NCBI RefSeq assembly: GCF_004912145.1
Contig: NZ_STGT01000003.1
Location: 558,001-622,000 of the forward strand
DNA length: 64,000 nt
Source of the DNA: Peteryoungia rhizophila
Lineage (GTDB): Bacteria > Pseudomonadota > Alphaproteobacteria > Rhizobiales > Rhizobiaceae
Reading direction: 5' to 3'
Under the pieces are notes generated by a model. It was not told the DNA's origin and did no database searches. It saw nothing but the letters and a program-made list of their open reading frames with translations. Numbering within the stretch: position 1 is the stretch's first letter; the number at the start of each line of letters is the position of its first letter. Position numbers and translations under genes: made by a program. Below, piece by piece: positions 9,475 to 18,765 of this stretch.

Positions 9475-10050
9475 ATGGCAATGGTCGGCAAACAGGCGAT
9501 GGTTCTGGTCGCGAGCGCGTTCCTGTCGGTCGCACTGACCGGCTGCGCGAGCTACAAACCTGCGCCGAAGGTCTTTCACGAAGCCACCATTCAGCCTTAC
9601 CGCCTGGACAGCGGCGACCGGCTGCGCGTCACCGTCTTTGAACAGCCCAGCCTCTCCAACACCTACACGGTCGACCAGGCAGGCTATATCGCCTTCCCGC
9701 TCGTTGGCCAGGTCGCGGCGCGTGGTGCCACCATCACCCAGCTCGAGGGGGCGCTCGCACAGAAGCTCAAGCAGGGCTTCCTGCGCGATCCCGACGTTTC
9801 CATCGAGGTTGATCGTTACCGCTCGATCTTCCTCATGGGTCAGGTCGGGCAACCGGGCCAGTATGCCTATGTGCCGGGCATGACCATTCTCAATGCCATC
9901 GCTGTCTCCGGCGGCTTCAACAGCCGGGCGAACCAGCGCGACGTCGATGTGACCCGCAAGATCAACGGGCAAATCATCACGGGCCGCGTACCGATCACGG
10001 ATCCCATTCTTGCCGGAGATACCGTCTACGTTCGCGAGCGGCTGTTCTGA
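9475..10050 (+). CDS. uppC: Outer-membrane polysaccharide export lipoprotein, Wza-like (UppC-like)
   Basis: A 191-residue outer-membrane polysaccharide export protein. Residues 1-22 form a lipoprotein signal ending LTGC, so the mature protein is lipidated on C23. The Poly_export domain follows (YRLDSGDRLRVTVFEQPSL), then an SLBB-type segment containing GQVGQPGQYAYVPGMTILNAI and GGF. The protein is short, with a single SLBB unit and no C-terminal amphipathic barrel helix like that of E. coli Wza, as is usual for the GumB/ExoF-like subgroup. It forms the channel partner of the Wzc-like protein encoded on the opposite strand. Three bases separate it from the glycosyltransferase gene. Confidence 0.9.
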   Translation: MAMVGKQAMVLVASAFLSVALTGCASYKPAPKVFHEATIQPYRLDSGDRLRVTVFEQPSLSNTYTVDQAGYIAFPLVGQVAARGATITQLEGALAQKLKQGFLRDPDVSIEVDRYRSIFLMGQVGQPGQYAYVPGMTILNAIAVSGGFNSRANQRDVDVTRKINGQIITGRVPITDPILAGDTVYVRERLF

Positions 10051-10053
10051 TCA

Positions 10054-11196
10054 ATGGCAGAAGCCCCGCCCCTGCGCATCGTCCATTGCTTTCGATCGCC
10101 CATCGGCGGGATCTTCCGGCACGTGCGCGATCTTGCCGAACAGCACAGTGCCGCCGGCCATCAGGTCGGCATCCTCTGCGACAGCTCCACCGGCGGCGCC
10201 CATGAAGACCGCCTGTTCGAGCAAATCATGCCCTACCTCTCGCTCGGCGTCACACGCTTCCCGATCGGCCGCTCCGTCGGGCTGAAGGACATGGCGGCGC
10301 TTGCCGAGGCTTACAAACTCATCAAGGAATTGCAGCCGGACATCCTGCATGGTCATGGCGCCAAGGGCGGCGTGATCGCACGATTGATCGGCTCACTGCT
10401 GCGGGTTCGAAGGTATCGCGTCGCCCGCCTCTACTCACCCCATGGCGGCAGCCTGCATTTTGCGAGCAGGTCTCTATCCGGCCAAGGGGTCTTCGCTGCC
10501 GAGCGTATTCTCGAACGCATGACGGAATCGATCTCCTTCGTCTGCGACTACGAGCGACGCACCTATGAGGCCAAGATCGGCAAGCCGCGCTGCGCGGCCA
10601 CCCGCGTTTACAACGGCATCAGCGAACGCGACTTTGCCCGCATTCCTGTGCGGCCCGATGGCGTGGATTTTGCCTACATCGGCATGCTGCGCGACCTGAA
10701 AGGTCCGGATGTCTTCATCAATGCCTTCGCCGAAGCCGAGCGACTGGTTGGCCGGCCCTTGAGCGGCCTGATCATCGGCGATGGGCCCGACCTCGAAAAC
10801 TATCGCCGGATGGTGGAGCAGAAGGGTCTCGGGCGGCGGATCGACTTCCGTCCCGCCATGCCGATTACCCAGGCCTTCGGCTATTCCGATATCATCGTCG
10901 TGCCATCGCGCGCCGAAGCCATGCCCTATATCGTGCTCGAAGCCCTTGCCGCAGAGAAGGCGGTCATAGCCTCACTGGTCGGGGGCATTCCCGAGATCCT
11001 CGGCAGTGACAGCGAGGCGCTGATCGAGCCCGGTCGCGCCGATCTCTTCGGCGCCACCATGGCCAAGGCCCTCACCGACCCGGATTGGGCGAAGCGCACC
11101 ATGCCCGGTCCGGAAGCATTCCATTCCCGTTTCTCCGCGGTCGTCATGGCGCGGGAACTCGAGGCGCTCTACCGGGCACAACTCGCACGGATTTGA
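10054..11196 (+). CDS. uppD: Glycosyltransferase family 4 (UppD-like)
   Basis: A 380-residue cytosolic GT-B glycosyltransferase. The N-terminal acceptor domain includes GGIFRHVRDLAEQH and DILHGHGAKGG. The C-terminal GT4 nucleotide-sugar domain carries YIGMLRDLKGPDVFINAF, IIGDGPDLENY and the E-x7-E region VPSRAEAMPYIVLEALA with the two conserved glutamates. It probably adds a sugar to the lipid-linked repeat unit begun by the downstream sugar-phosphate transferase. Donor and acceptor sugars cannot be told from the sequence. Confidence 0.88.
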   Translation: MAEAPPLRIVHCFRSPIGGIFRHVRDLAEQHSAAGHQVGILCDSSTGGAHEDRLFEQIMPYLSLGVTRFPIGRSVGLKDMAALAEAYKLIKELQPDILHGHGAKGGVIARLIGSLLRVRRYRVARLYSPHGGSLHFASRSLSGQGVFAAERILERMTESISFVCDYERRTYEAKIGKPRCAATRVYNGISERDFARIPVRPDGVDFAYIGMLRDLKGPDVFINAFAEAERLVGRPLSGLIIGDGPDLENYRRMVEQKGLGRRIDFRPAMPITQAFGYSDIIVVPSRAEAMPYIVLEALAAEKAVIASLVGGIPEILGSDSEALIEPGRADLFGATMAKALTDPDWAKRTMPGPEAFHSRFSAVVMARELEALYRAQLARI

Positions 11197-11305
11197 GCCA
11201 GACTGTGCCAAAGCGATGCGTGACCACCCCGTTCCTGAGGGGTTCCTAAAGCGTTTCTTAGGACCTTCCGGGTAGTCTCCCCGCACACACGTGCGAGAGT
11301 GAGCC

Positions 11306-12859
11306 ATGAACAAGGTCGACAAACCCGCGGCATTCGATCTTGACGCGCTGCGTCGCGGTCAGACGACCGCCGACACTTCACAGAATCTCGACGGCGAGGG
11401 CAATGCCGAGATCAGCGCGCTTGCCCGACAGATCGCCGGCCAGTACGCAGTGGTCAATTATTCCCCGAGTATTGTGATCGGCCAGCTGCGTTTCCTGGAA
11501 TTCTTCAGTCTGCTCGGGATTGCGCTTGCGACGAATTTCTTCCTTGCCCAAAATCCGGGCGGCCATTTTCTCGACAGCGGTATCAGCGGCATCGTCGGCG
11601 CCCTGCTCGCGCTCCTCTTCATGCAGGCGAGCGACTGCTACCATGTCTCCATCCTACGGTCGCCGATGCGGTCCATGGCCCGGGTTCTCGGAAGCTGGAC
11701 GGCGTCTGTCGGCCTCGTCGCGCTGACCAATCTCCTCTTCGTCACGCATGACACCAACTATCGGACCATGCTGGCCGTGCTCTTCGGAACGGGCGCCCTG
11801 TTCCTGCTCGTCGAGCGCAACCTGATCGGGCTGGCGATCCGCCGCTGGGGACGCAATGGCGTCATGGAACGCCGCGCGGTGATCGTCGGCGGCGGCAAGC
11901 CGGCCAAGGATCTCATTCGGGCACTGGAACAGCAGCCGGAAAACGACATACGCATCTGCGGGATCTTCGACGACCGCAATTCCACCCGCTCGCCCGATGT
12001 CGTCGCCGGTTACCCGAAGCTCGGGACGGTGGCCGAACTGGTGGAATTCGCGCGGCTCGCCCATATCGACATGATGATCATCGCGCTGCCGCTGAGCGCC
12101 GAAGCGAGGATCATGCAGCTCCTCAAGATGCTGTGGGTTCTGCCGGTCGACATTCGCCTCGCGGCCCATTCCAATAATCTGCGCTTCCGCCCGCGCGCCT
12201 ATTCGCATGTCGGCGCGGTGCCATTGCTCGACATTCTGGACAAGCCGATCCGCGACTGGGATTCGGTTGCCAAGCGTGCCTTCGACATCTTCTTCAGCGT
12301 TCTGGCGCTGGTCCTGCTGTGGCCGGTGTTCATCGCCACTGCCATTGCCGTAAAGACGACCTCCAAGGGGCCGGTCTTCTTCGTGCAGAAGCGTCACGGC
12401 TTCAACAACGAGGTGATCAACGTCCTGAAATTCCGCTCGATGTATACGGAGATGAGCGACCCGACGGCGAAGAACGCCGTGACCAAGAACGATCCGCGCG
12501 TCACGCGCGTCGGACGCTTCATCCGCAAGACATCGATCGACGAACTGCCGCAGATCTTCAACGTGCTGCGCGGCGATCTCTCGCTCGTCGGGCCGCGTCC
12601 CCATGCCGTGCTCGGCCAGACGCGCGACAAGACCTTTGGCGAGATCGTCGAAGGCTATTTCGCCCGTCACCGGGTGAAGCCCGGCGTCACCGGCTGGGCC
12701 CAGATCAATGGCTGGCGCGGCGAGATCGACACCGACGACAAGATCAAGTTCCGCACGGCTTATGACCTCTACTACATCGAGAACTGGTCGCTCTGGTTCG
12801 ACCTCAAGATCCTGTTCCTGACGCCCATCAAGCTGCTCAACACGGAAAACGCCTATTGA
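11306..12859 (+). CDS. uppE: Undecaprenyl-phosphate hexose-1-phosphate transferase, WcaJ-like (UppE-like)
   Basis: A 517-residue membrane enzyme that starts repeat-unit assembly by moving a hexose-1-phosphate onto undecaprenyl phosphate. It has four N-terminal membrane segments (about residues 50-170), a Rossmann-like CoA_binding_3 domain ([16 protein letters not shown]), a further hydrophobic segment near 325, and the catalytic bacterial-sugar-transferase domain. The last contains [17 protein letters not shown], the catalytic-type block [20 protein letters not shown] and VGPRPHA. It is preceded by a 109-base gap, which may hold its own promoter, and overlaps the next gene by four bases. In Agrobacterium the UPP cluster's fifth gene is such a transferase. 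Confidence 0.9.
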   Translation: MNKVDKPAAFDLDALRRGQTTADTSQNLDGEGNAEISALARQIAGQYAVVNYSPSIVIGQLRFLEFFSLLGIALATNFFLAQNPGGHFLDSGISGIVGALLALLFMQASDCYHVSILRSPMRSMARVLGSWTASVGLVALTNLLFVTHDTNYRTMLAVLFGTGALFLLVERNLIGLAIRRWGRNGVMERRAVIVGGGKPAKDLIRALEQQPENDIRICGIFDDRNSTRSPDVVAGYPKLGTVAELVEFARLAHIDMMIIALPLSAEARIMQLLKMLWVLPVDIRLAAHSNNLRFRPRAYSHVGAVPLLDILDKPIRDWDSVAKRAFDIFFSVLALVLLWPVFIATAIAVKTTSKGPVFFVQKRHGFNNEVINVLKFRSMYTEMSDPTAKNAVTKNDPRVTRVGRFIRKTSIDELPQIFNVLRGDLSLVGPRPHAVLGQTRDKTFGEIVEGYFARHRVKPGVTGWAQINGWRGEIDTDDKIKFRTAYDLYYIENWSLWFDLKILFLTPIKLLNTENAY

Positions 12860-14088
12860 GCGCCGTTGACGCCCAGATCCGGCCCTTCAACCCGCAGGCC
12901 GCTGCCGTCCAGCTCATGATCTCCTGGATCATGGCCTTCGGCGTCTTCCTGTCGGGCTTCGTGATCTCGGAGCCGGCCCCTTATGAAGTGCTCATGGTCG
13001 GCCAGGTCGCCCTGTGGTTCCTGTTTGGCCTGAAGATATCCCGCGCGGTCGCGCCGCTTCTCGCGCTCCTGCTGATCTTCAATGTCGGCGGCCTGCTCGC
13101 AATCATGGTGCTGCCGACCATTCTCACCGACCAGGTGCTCTACGTCGCCGTATCGATCTTCCTGGCGCTGACCGCGGTCTTCTATGCCGCTGTCATCGAA
13201 GACAGGCCACAGAGGCTGAAGCTGATCTTCCAGGCCTGGGTGGCTGCGGCCATGATTACCGGCATGCTCGGCATTCTCGGCTATTTCCATGCCTTTCCCG
13301 GCTCGGAGATCTTCACCCGCTACGACCGTGCCATGGGTGCTTTCCAGGACCCGAACGTCTTCGGCCCCTTCCTCGTCGCGCCGATGCTCTATCTGCTGCA
13401 CGGGATGCTCAAGGGCCGGCTGACGGAATCACCGCTCCGGATCCTTGGTATCCTGATCCTCTCCTTTGCCGTCTTTCTGTCCTTCTCGCGTGCCGCCTGG
13501 GGGCTCTTCCTCTTCTGCGCCATGGCCCTGGTGTTCATCATGCTGCTCAAGGAGCGCACCAATGCCTTCCGCCTGAAGATCCTGGTTCTGTCGCTGACAG
13601 CCGTCGTCCTCATGGTGATGGCTTTGGTGGTCGCCTTGCAGTTCGAGAAGGTACGTGGGCTTTTCGAGACCCGTACCCAACTCGTGCAGGAGTATGACGG
13701 CGGCCATCTCGGTCGTTTCGCCCGCCACCGGCTCGGCTTCGAAATGGCGATGGAAAAACCACTCGGCATCGGTCCGATGATGTTCGGCAAGATCTTTCCC
13801 GAAGACGAGCACAACATCTATCTGAAGTCACTGATGGCCTATGGCTGGATCGGCTTCATCTCCTACATGAGCCTGATCGTCTGGACCGTCTCCATGGGAT
13901 TTCGCTACATGCTACGAGAAAGACCCTGGCAGCCCTATCTGATGATTTCCTGGATCGTGCTGATTGGACACATGCTGGTTGGCGTGGTCATCGATACGGA
14001 TCACTGGCGCCATTTCTATCTCGTGCTTGGGATCGTCTGGGGCTGCGGAGCAGCCGAATGGCGATATCAGCGGGCGAAACGAGCCTGA
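12856..14088 (+). CDS. uppF: O-antigen polymerase/ligase-type membrane protein (UppF-like)
   Basis: A 410-residue protein with about ten to twelve membrane segments. A large periplasmic loop near residues 265-305 carries QEYDGGHLGRFARHR, GIGPMMFGKIFPEDEHNIYL, the pattern of the Wzy_C (O-antigen ligase/polymerase) family. It most likely polymerises the lipid-linked repeat units in the periplasm. The frame opens with TTG at 12856, overlapping the uppE stop (TTGA), which suggests translational coupling; no better ATG lies upstream of the first membrane segment. This is the last gene of the plus-strand polysaccharide run. Confidence 0.78.
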   Translation: MSAVDAQIRPFNPQAAAVQLMISWIMAFGVFLSGFVISEPAPYEVLMVGQVALWFLFGLKISRAVAPLLALLLIFNVGGLLAIMVLPTILTDQVLYVAVSIFLALTAVFYAAVIEDRPQRLKLIFQAWVAAAMITGMLGILGYFHAFPGSEIFTRYDRAMGAFQDPNVFGPFLVAPMLYLLHGMLKGRLTESPLRILGILILSFAVFLSFSRAAWGLFLFCAMALVFIMLLKERTNAFRLKILVLSLTAVVLMVMALVVALQFEKVRGLFETRTQLVQEYDGGHLGRFARHRLGFEMAMEKPLGIGPMMFGKIFPEDEHNIYLKSLMAYGWIGFISYMSLIVWTVSMGFRYMLRERPWQPYLMISWIVLIGHMLVGVVIDTDHWRHFYLVLGIVWGCGAAEWRYQRAKRA

Positions 14089-14150
14089 CCGGAACGGTGG
14101 GCTCGTCTCGCGCGCATTGAATTTCCTCAGAAGAGCCCCATACTAACCTA

Positions 14151-14444
14151 ATGATCACACCCGCACAGATACGCGCGGCGCGCGCGATGCTCGACATCAC
14201 CATCGACCGGCTCGGCCAGGAAAGCGGCGTACCGGTGCTTCTGATCCTTCAGATCGAGTCGTCGAAAGGATATGACGCAACCCCGCAGCACTACGCAGCG
14301 CTGAAGAGCGCGCTGGAGCACCTGGGTGTGATCTTCCTTGAGCCCGGCGAAGCGGGCCCAGGCGGCGACGGCCTGCGCCTTGTCGCACGCGCCAGCGATG
14401 ACGGGATGCGCCCCGAGCAACTCACCGCCGCCAACGACGATTGA
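14151..14444 (+). CDS. Small XRE-type helix-turn-helix protein
   Basis: A 97-residue protein whose first 65 residues form a Cro/C1-type HTH: PAQIRAARAMLDITIDRLGQ, then GVPVLLILQIE and a helix before LGVIFLEPG. The last 30 residues are low complexity. Proteins of this size with the ending (G)V.F.. are common in Rhizobiales as putative DNA-binding regulators. It starts 62 bases after the polymerase gene in the same direction, so it may be read through from the polysaccharide genes and could regulate them; this is inference only. Confidence 0.7.
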   Translation: MITPAQIRAARAMLDITIDRLGQESGVPVLLILQIESSKGYDATPQHYAALKSALEHLGVIFLEPGEAGPGGDGLRLVARASDDGMRPEQLTAANDD

Positions 14445-14521
14445 GTTTTTCCGATATAACGATGGAACAATAAGCCGGCTCCTCGCTTTTCCTGTCCGAC
14501 ACAACAGACAGGAGAGTTTTC

Positions 14522-14671
14522 ATGAGCCGAAACAATGGTCTTTACCTCATCATCGGTGCACTCGTCGTCGCCGTCATCGGCCTCGGCATTTATGTCTACC
14601 AGGAAGAGCAGGAGCCCAGCGGCGTCGAGCTCAAGATTGGCCAGAACGGCGTTTCGATCGAGGAGAACTGA
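14522..14671 (+). CDS. 49-residue single-pass membrane protein
   Basis: ATG at 14522 is preceded by CAGGAGAGTTTTC, a strong ribosome-binding site, and the frame ends with TGA at 14669-14671. The product has one hydrophobic segment (YLIIGALVVAVIGLGIYVYQ, about residues 8-27) and a short acidic C-terminal tail containing GVELKIGQNGVSIEEN. The clear ribosome-binding site, sensible membrane topology and matching codon use support a real gene. Its last 41 bases overlap the 3' end of the opposite-strand esterase gene. Function unknown. Confidence 0.65.
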   Translation: MSRNNGLYLIIGALVVAVIGLGIYVYQEEQEPSGVELKIGQNGVSIEEN

Positions 14672-15710
14672 TCGCCGTCCGTTTCGCGGTCGCCTTACGC
14701 GGCCGGATGAACATCTCGAAGAATTGCTGGGGGGCGCCGATGGCGCCCTCAAGCATGTAGGGTTGGCGCTTTTGATTGGCATGCCGGGCAATCACGGGCA
14801 GACCGTGGTCCAGACCGTCCAGAAGGCGGTATTCGACGAGTACCTTGCCGACAGCATCCCGCCAGATCAGTGAGGCGCCTTCCGCCCTCACCTCCCGAGA
14901 CCCGGACGCCTCATCCAGACCGTAGAGATCGAGCCATTGCGCAAGCAGCGCCTCGGCATTCAGTGGCGACACCACTCGGTCCGCCCCGCCCTGCCAGATC
15001 GATACGGCGGGCATGGTGCTGTCTTCAGCACTGCCGACGGATCTTGCCAGATCACCCCATTCCTGGCGGCTGCGGCGACTTCCGGACTTCATCACGGACA
15101 AGGCCCCCATGGCATCGCGAGCCGCCCCGAAAGGCAGGCCGCCGACGACCTGGCCGGCGGCAAAAAGATCGGGATAGGTGACTAGCATGGCATTGCCCAT
15201 TGCGCCGCCGGCGGACAGACCCTGGACGAATATCCTGTCACGGGCGATGCCGTGGCGCTCGACGCTGTGCTCGATCATCTGGCGGATCGACATCAGTTCA
15301 CCCCGGTCCCGTGCGACCATGCTCGGCCGAAACCAGTTGAAACAGAGGTTGCGGTTGTTCGCCCGGGTCTGCTCCGGATAGAGCAGGACGAGGCCCTTGT
15401 CCCGCGCAAGCCGGCTCCATCCGCTGCCGCGATGATAGTCCTCCGCCGTCTGGAGGCAGCCATGCAGCACCACCACCAGGGTCTGCGGCTCGCGTCGGAC
15501 AGGCGGCACATATTCCATCATGCGCAGGCGACCTGGATTGCTGCCAAAGGCATTGACCTGAACCAGGACAGAGCGGGGAGCCCGCGGTTTGGCCACCTTT
15601 GGCGCTTCGGGCAGGCGGAATTTCGGCATGGCCTTTTGGAGACTGCGACTGAGGCGCTTCTGGCTGCGCAGCATGGCGGAGAGCGGAGACATGGAAAACT
15701 TGAAGCGCAT
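14631..15710 (-). CDS. PHB-depolymerase-family alpha/beta hydrolase (esterase)
   Basis: A 359-residue alpha/beta hydrolase of the PhaZ/LpqC esterase family. The strand-and-turn LVVVLHGCLQTAEDYHRGS near residue 85 forms the oxyanion region, GLSAGGAMG near 175 holds the nucleophilic serine, and GGADRVVSP and LDGLDHGLP hold the likely Asp and His. The ATG at 15710 is chosen: the frame is open further upstream, but that stretch has no family resemblance and overlaps the tRNA terminator. No clear signal peptide is seen. Polymer or simple ester substrates cannot be distinguished from the sequence. Confidence 0.82.
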   Translation of the reverse strand: MRFKFSMSPLSAMLRSQKRLSRSLQKAMPKFRLPEAPKVAKPRAPRSVLVQVNAFGSNPGRLRMMEYVPPVRREPQTLVVVLHGCLQTAEDYHRGSGWSRLARDKGLVLLYPEQTRANNRNLCFNWFRPSMVARDRGELMSIRQMIEHSVERHGIARDRIFVQGLSAGGAMGNAMLVTYPDLFAAGQVVGGLPFGAARDAMGALSVMKSGSRRSRQEWGDLARSVGSAEDSTMPAVSIWQGGADRVVSPLNAEALLAQWLDLYGLDEASGSREVRAEGASLIWRDAVGKVLVEYRLLDGLDHGLPVIARHANQKRQPYMLEGAIGAPQQFFEMFIRPRKATAKRTAISSPRSKRRSGQS

Positions 15711-15830
15711 GGGGATCGCGGCTCCCTTCGAACCTTGATCCAATATAATGCTGCATTGCAGCAAGCGTAGGATAAATGGAAAGAAAAGCTGTGAAACCTG
15801 GGCAACAGCTCCTAAGCCATTCACATTGCG

Positions 15831-15871
15831 CAAATAAAAAGGACCGGGCATCCTTACGACACCCGGTCCTT
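15831..15871 (-). terminator. Intrinsic terminator of tRNA-Pro
   Basis: A perfect 10-bp stem (AAGGACCGGG / CCCGGTCCTT) is followed on the minus strand by TTTTTATTT. It lies 44 bases downstream of the tRNA gene. Confidence 0.88.
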
Positions 15872-15914
15872 CAAACCGTTCGACCAGATCAAGTGATTGA
15901 TCCGTCGCCGAAAA

Positions 15915-15991
<77 letters not shown>

Positions 15992-16154
15992 TCACCGGCA
16001 AATCGACTGGATCGCTCGTTCCGAAATTCTGGAAGAACTCACGTTCTGCAAAGAATGGCGGTGTCGACCGACCCGTTCGACAGCACGTTCCCTTTAGCCA
16101 GTCAGCTATTTCTGCGCAAGGGGAAACTCTGAGGCTTGGGAAAAAATGCGGGCG

Positions 16155-16580
16155 TCAGTTGAGCCGCTGCATCAGGGCCCGGATCTCCTCGAAGCGGCGT
16201 CGTTCTTCCGGCTCCTCACTGTTGGCGGCATAACAGGTCGAATCCATGCAGAAGCGCGTCACCTGAAGCGGCTCCGCTCCACGCTCGAACTGGCATTCGA
16301 TTTCATCGGTGATGTCCTGAGGCTCCGAATCCATGCGAGTCGAATAGGTGAGACGGGCGCCAGGCGGATCGAGTTCCGGGAAGGACTGGACAACGCCGAC
16401 CTTCAGGTCCTTCACCATCAACATGCTTTCGGCGACGAAGACGCAGGCATCTTCGACCGTTGAAGGCCGAGGCTCTGTCGCGCTGCTGGATGCAGCCTGC
16501 TCGCCCTGGGTATCCTGAGCATGGGCCGGGATGACGGCGAGAAGGGAAAGGATGGGGATCGATATCAGAAGACGTTTCAT
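16155..16580 (-). CDS. Secreted protein of unknown function
   Basis: A 141-residue protein with a Sec signal peptide (MKRLLISIPILSLLAVIPAH followed by AQ) and a mature part containing VEDACVFVAESMLMVKDLKV, a pair of cysteines in RFCMDSTCYAAN and a charged C-terminal helix. The mature domain is likely periplasmic, with possible disulfides. I do not recognise a family. The ATG at 16580 is chosen because the signal peptide begins there. It lies 91 bases after the MerR-type regulator gene and may be the last gene of that operon. Confidence 0.7.
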   Translation of the reverse strand: MKRLLISIPILSLLAVIPAHAQDTQGEQAASSSATEPRPSTVEDACVFVAESMLMVKDLKVGVVQSFPELDPPGARLTYSTRMDSEPQDITDEIECQFERGAEPLQVTRFCMDSTCYAANSEEPEERRRFEEIRALMQRLN

Positions 16581-16671
16581 GGGACCTCGCGCGGGTTGCG
16601 TGTGGTGCCTGAACGCCTTTGAGCACCGCGATGTTCCACGTCGGAGGCTGGGCCACCGACAGGGCCCTCCC

Positions 16672-17211
16672 TCACCGTACCTGGTCGAGCAGGCGCTTGC
16701 ATTCCAGCAGGTCGAAGAGCGCTTCCTGAAGCAGGGCACGGTCTTCCTTGCCGACCGAGCCCTTACCGACCGAGATCTCCGGCGCATCGTCTCCGGCATT
16801 CCCGCCGAAACCGAAGAATCTGCCACTGGCCCGAATCTTGGGACGTCCGACGACCTGATCCTCGTCGAGATTGACCTTGGGCTCGTCTCCCTTGGAAGCA
16901 CTGGCGGCGACGAGCGCTTCCATCGTCGCGACATCACCTGTGGCGACTGCCATGACAAACTTGTTGCCATTGGTCTTCAGCAGCTTCTGCACGCCCTTGA
17001 TCGTGTAGCCCTGATCATAGAGCAGGTGGCGAATGCCCTTCAAAAGCTCGATATCATCAGGTCTATAGTAGCGTCGCCCCCCGCCGCGCTTGAGAGGCTT
17101 GATCTGCGGGAAGCGCGTTTCCCAGAAGCGCAGGACGTGCTGTGGCAGATCGAGATCATCCGCCACCTCGCTGATGGTGCGGAAAGCATCCGGGCTCTTG
17201 TCCAACTGCAT
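16672..17211 (-). CDS. MerR-family transcriptional regulator
   Basis: A 179-residue protein with an N-terminal winged helix of MerR type: [51 protein letters not shown], then the [13 protein letters not shown] helix. The C-terminal half is a poorly conserved region without the metal-binding cysteines of classic MerR proteins. This regulator follows ihfA in the conserved plsX-fabH-ihfA order of many Rhizobiales; its target is not known. It lies 119 bases after ihfA in the same direction. Confidence 0.88.
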   Translation of the reverse strand: MQLDKSPDAFRTISEVADDLDLPQHVLRFWETRFPQIKPLKRGGGRRYYRPDDIELLKGIRHLLYDQGYTIKGVQKLLKTNGNKFVMAVATGDVATMEALVAASASKGDEPKVNLDEDQVVGRPKIRASGRFFGFGGNAGDDAPEISVGKGSVGKEDRALLQEALFDLLECKRLLDQVR

Positions 17212-17330
17212 CGCAACGCTCCTCGATCGTCACGCGGGCGCGCGACTCGGCTCATATTTCAACGGTTTGAGGATAGTTTTTCAAGCACTCGGTGACCGGA
17301 GGGCAAATGCTCCACCGGTTTTGGCCGATA

Positions 17331-17669
17331 TCAGGCCGCGGGGTTCGCCGGCTTCTGCTTGGCCTTGCGGGCAATATGGGCGCGCAGGATGCGCTGTTTC
17401 AGGACGTTGGACGCCTTGAAGGTCATGACACGACGCGGAGAAATCGGCACTTCCTCGCCCGTCTTCGGGTTTCGGCCAATGCGCTCGTTCTTGCTGCGAA
17501 CCTGGAAGGTAGCAAAAGACGACAATTTCACGGATTCGCCGCGTACGATGGCGTTGCAGATCTCGTCGATCACGGTCTCGACCAGTTCGGCAGATTCCGT
17601 TCTGGAAAGACCGACCTTGCGAAAAACTGATTCTGCCAGATCCGCACGCGTCACTGTCTTCCCGGCCAT
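17331..17669 (-). CDS. ihfA: Integration host factor subunit alpha
   Basis: A 112-residue DNA-bending protein that pairs with IhfB. It starts [20 protein letters not shown] and carries the DNA-arm region with [22 protein letters not shown] and RRVMTFKAS. The C-terminal extension [16 protein letters not shown] is slightly longer than in enteric IHF, as in other rhizobia. It lies 108 bases downstream of fabH on the same strand and probably also has its own promoter. Confidence 0.96.
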   Translation of the reverse strand: MAGKTVTRADLAESVFRKVGLSRTESAELVETVIDEICNAIVRGESVKLSSFATFQVRSKNERIGRNPKTGEEVPISPRRVMTFKASNVLKQRILRAHIARKAKQKPANPAA

Positions 17670-17777
17670 TGTTCTCGCCCGCCTAAATCAATGATCTTGT
17701 TGAATTGGGCAAAGACTATTGCCCTTGGCCGCGACGGTCAAGTGCTTGTCGGTGCGCAATTTTTAGGGTTTCAAATG

Positions 17778-18749
17778 CTACCAGCGCAGCAGGACCGCAC
17801 CCCAGGTGAAGCCGCCGCCCATGGCTTCGAGCATGACGAGGTCGCCCTGCTTGATGCGACCGTCTCCGGCAGCGGTGGCGAGCGCTAGCGGAATGGACGC
17901 TGCGGACGTGTTGCCATGCTTGTCGACGGTGATCACCACCTTCTCGTCCGGGATGCCGAGTTTCTTCGCAGACGCATCGATGATGCGCTTGTTGGCCTGG
18001 TGAGGAACAAGCCAGTCGACATCGTCCGCCGTCGTGCCGGTCGCGTTGAAGGCTCCCTCGATCACGTCGGTGATCATGCCCACGGCATGCTTGAAGACCT
18101 CGCGGCCTTCCATGCGCAAGTGACCGACCGTACCCGTGGTGGAGGGGCCACCATCGACATAGAGCTTCTCGCGATGCACGCCGTCGGAGCGCAGATTGGA
18201 CGTCAGCACGCCACGGTCGGCAATGGTGCCCTCGCCTTCCTGGCCTTCCAGAATGATTGCGCCAGCGCCATCACCGAAGAGAACGCAAGTGGTGCGGTCG
18301 GTCCAGTCGAGAATGCGGGAGAAGGTTTCCGCGCCGATGACGATCACGCGCTTCGCCATGCCGCCACGGATGTAGAGATCGGCAGTCGCCACGGCGTATA
18401 CGAAGCCGGAGCAGACGGCCTGCACATCGAAGCCGAAGCCGTGATGCATGCCGAGGCGGTTCTGAATGTTCACCGCCGTTGCCGGAAAGGTGTTGTCCGG
18501 CGTGGAGGTCGCACAGATGATGAGATCTATATCGGCGATGGTCAGACCGGCACGGTCAAGCGCCTCCTGGGCAGCGGCGGCGCCGAGCGAGGCGGTCGTT
18601 TCGCCTTCACCGGCGATGTAGCGCTGCTTGATGCCGGTACGCTGGACGATCCACTCGTCCGACGTCTCGACCAGGGTTTCGAGATCGCGATTGGTCATCA
18701 CCCGTTTCGGGAGCGAAGCTCCGAAACCGCGAACTACAGAACGGATCAT
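17778..18749 (-). CDS. fabH: Beta-ketoacyl-ACP synthase III
   Basis: A 323-residue condensing enzyme that starts type II fatty-acid synthesis by joining acetyl-CoA to malonyl-ACP. The catalytic triad is visible: the cysteine in [12 protein letters not shown] (about residue 113), the histidine in [11 protein letters not shown] (about 250) and the asparagine in [13 protein letters not shown] (about 280). The C-terminal [13 protein letters not shown] is typical. It is 16 bases downstream of plsX, so the two are translated from one message. Confidence 0.97.
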   Translation of the reverse strand: MIRSVVRGFGASLPKRVMTNRDLETLVETSDEWIVQRTGIKQRYIAGEGETTASLGAAAAQEALDRAGLTIADIDLIICATSTPDNTFPATAVNIQNRLGMHHGFGFDVQAVCSGFVYAVATADLYIRGGMAKRVIVIGAETFSRILDWTDRTTCVLFGDGAGAIILEGQEGEGTIADRGVLTSNLRSDGVHREKLYVDGGPSTTGTVGHLRMEGREVFKHAVGMITDVIEGAFNATGTTADDVDWLVPHQANKRIIDASAKKLGIPDEKVVITVDKHGNTSAASIPLALATAAGDGRIKQGDLVMLEAMGGGFTWGAVLLRW

Positions 18750-18765
18750 GGATGTTTCCTACCTT

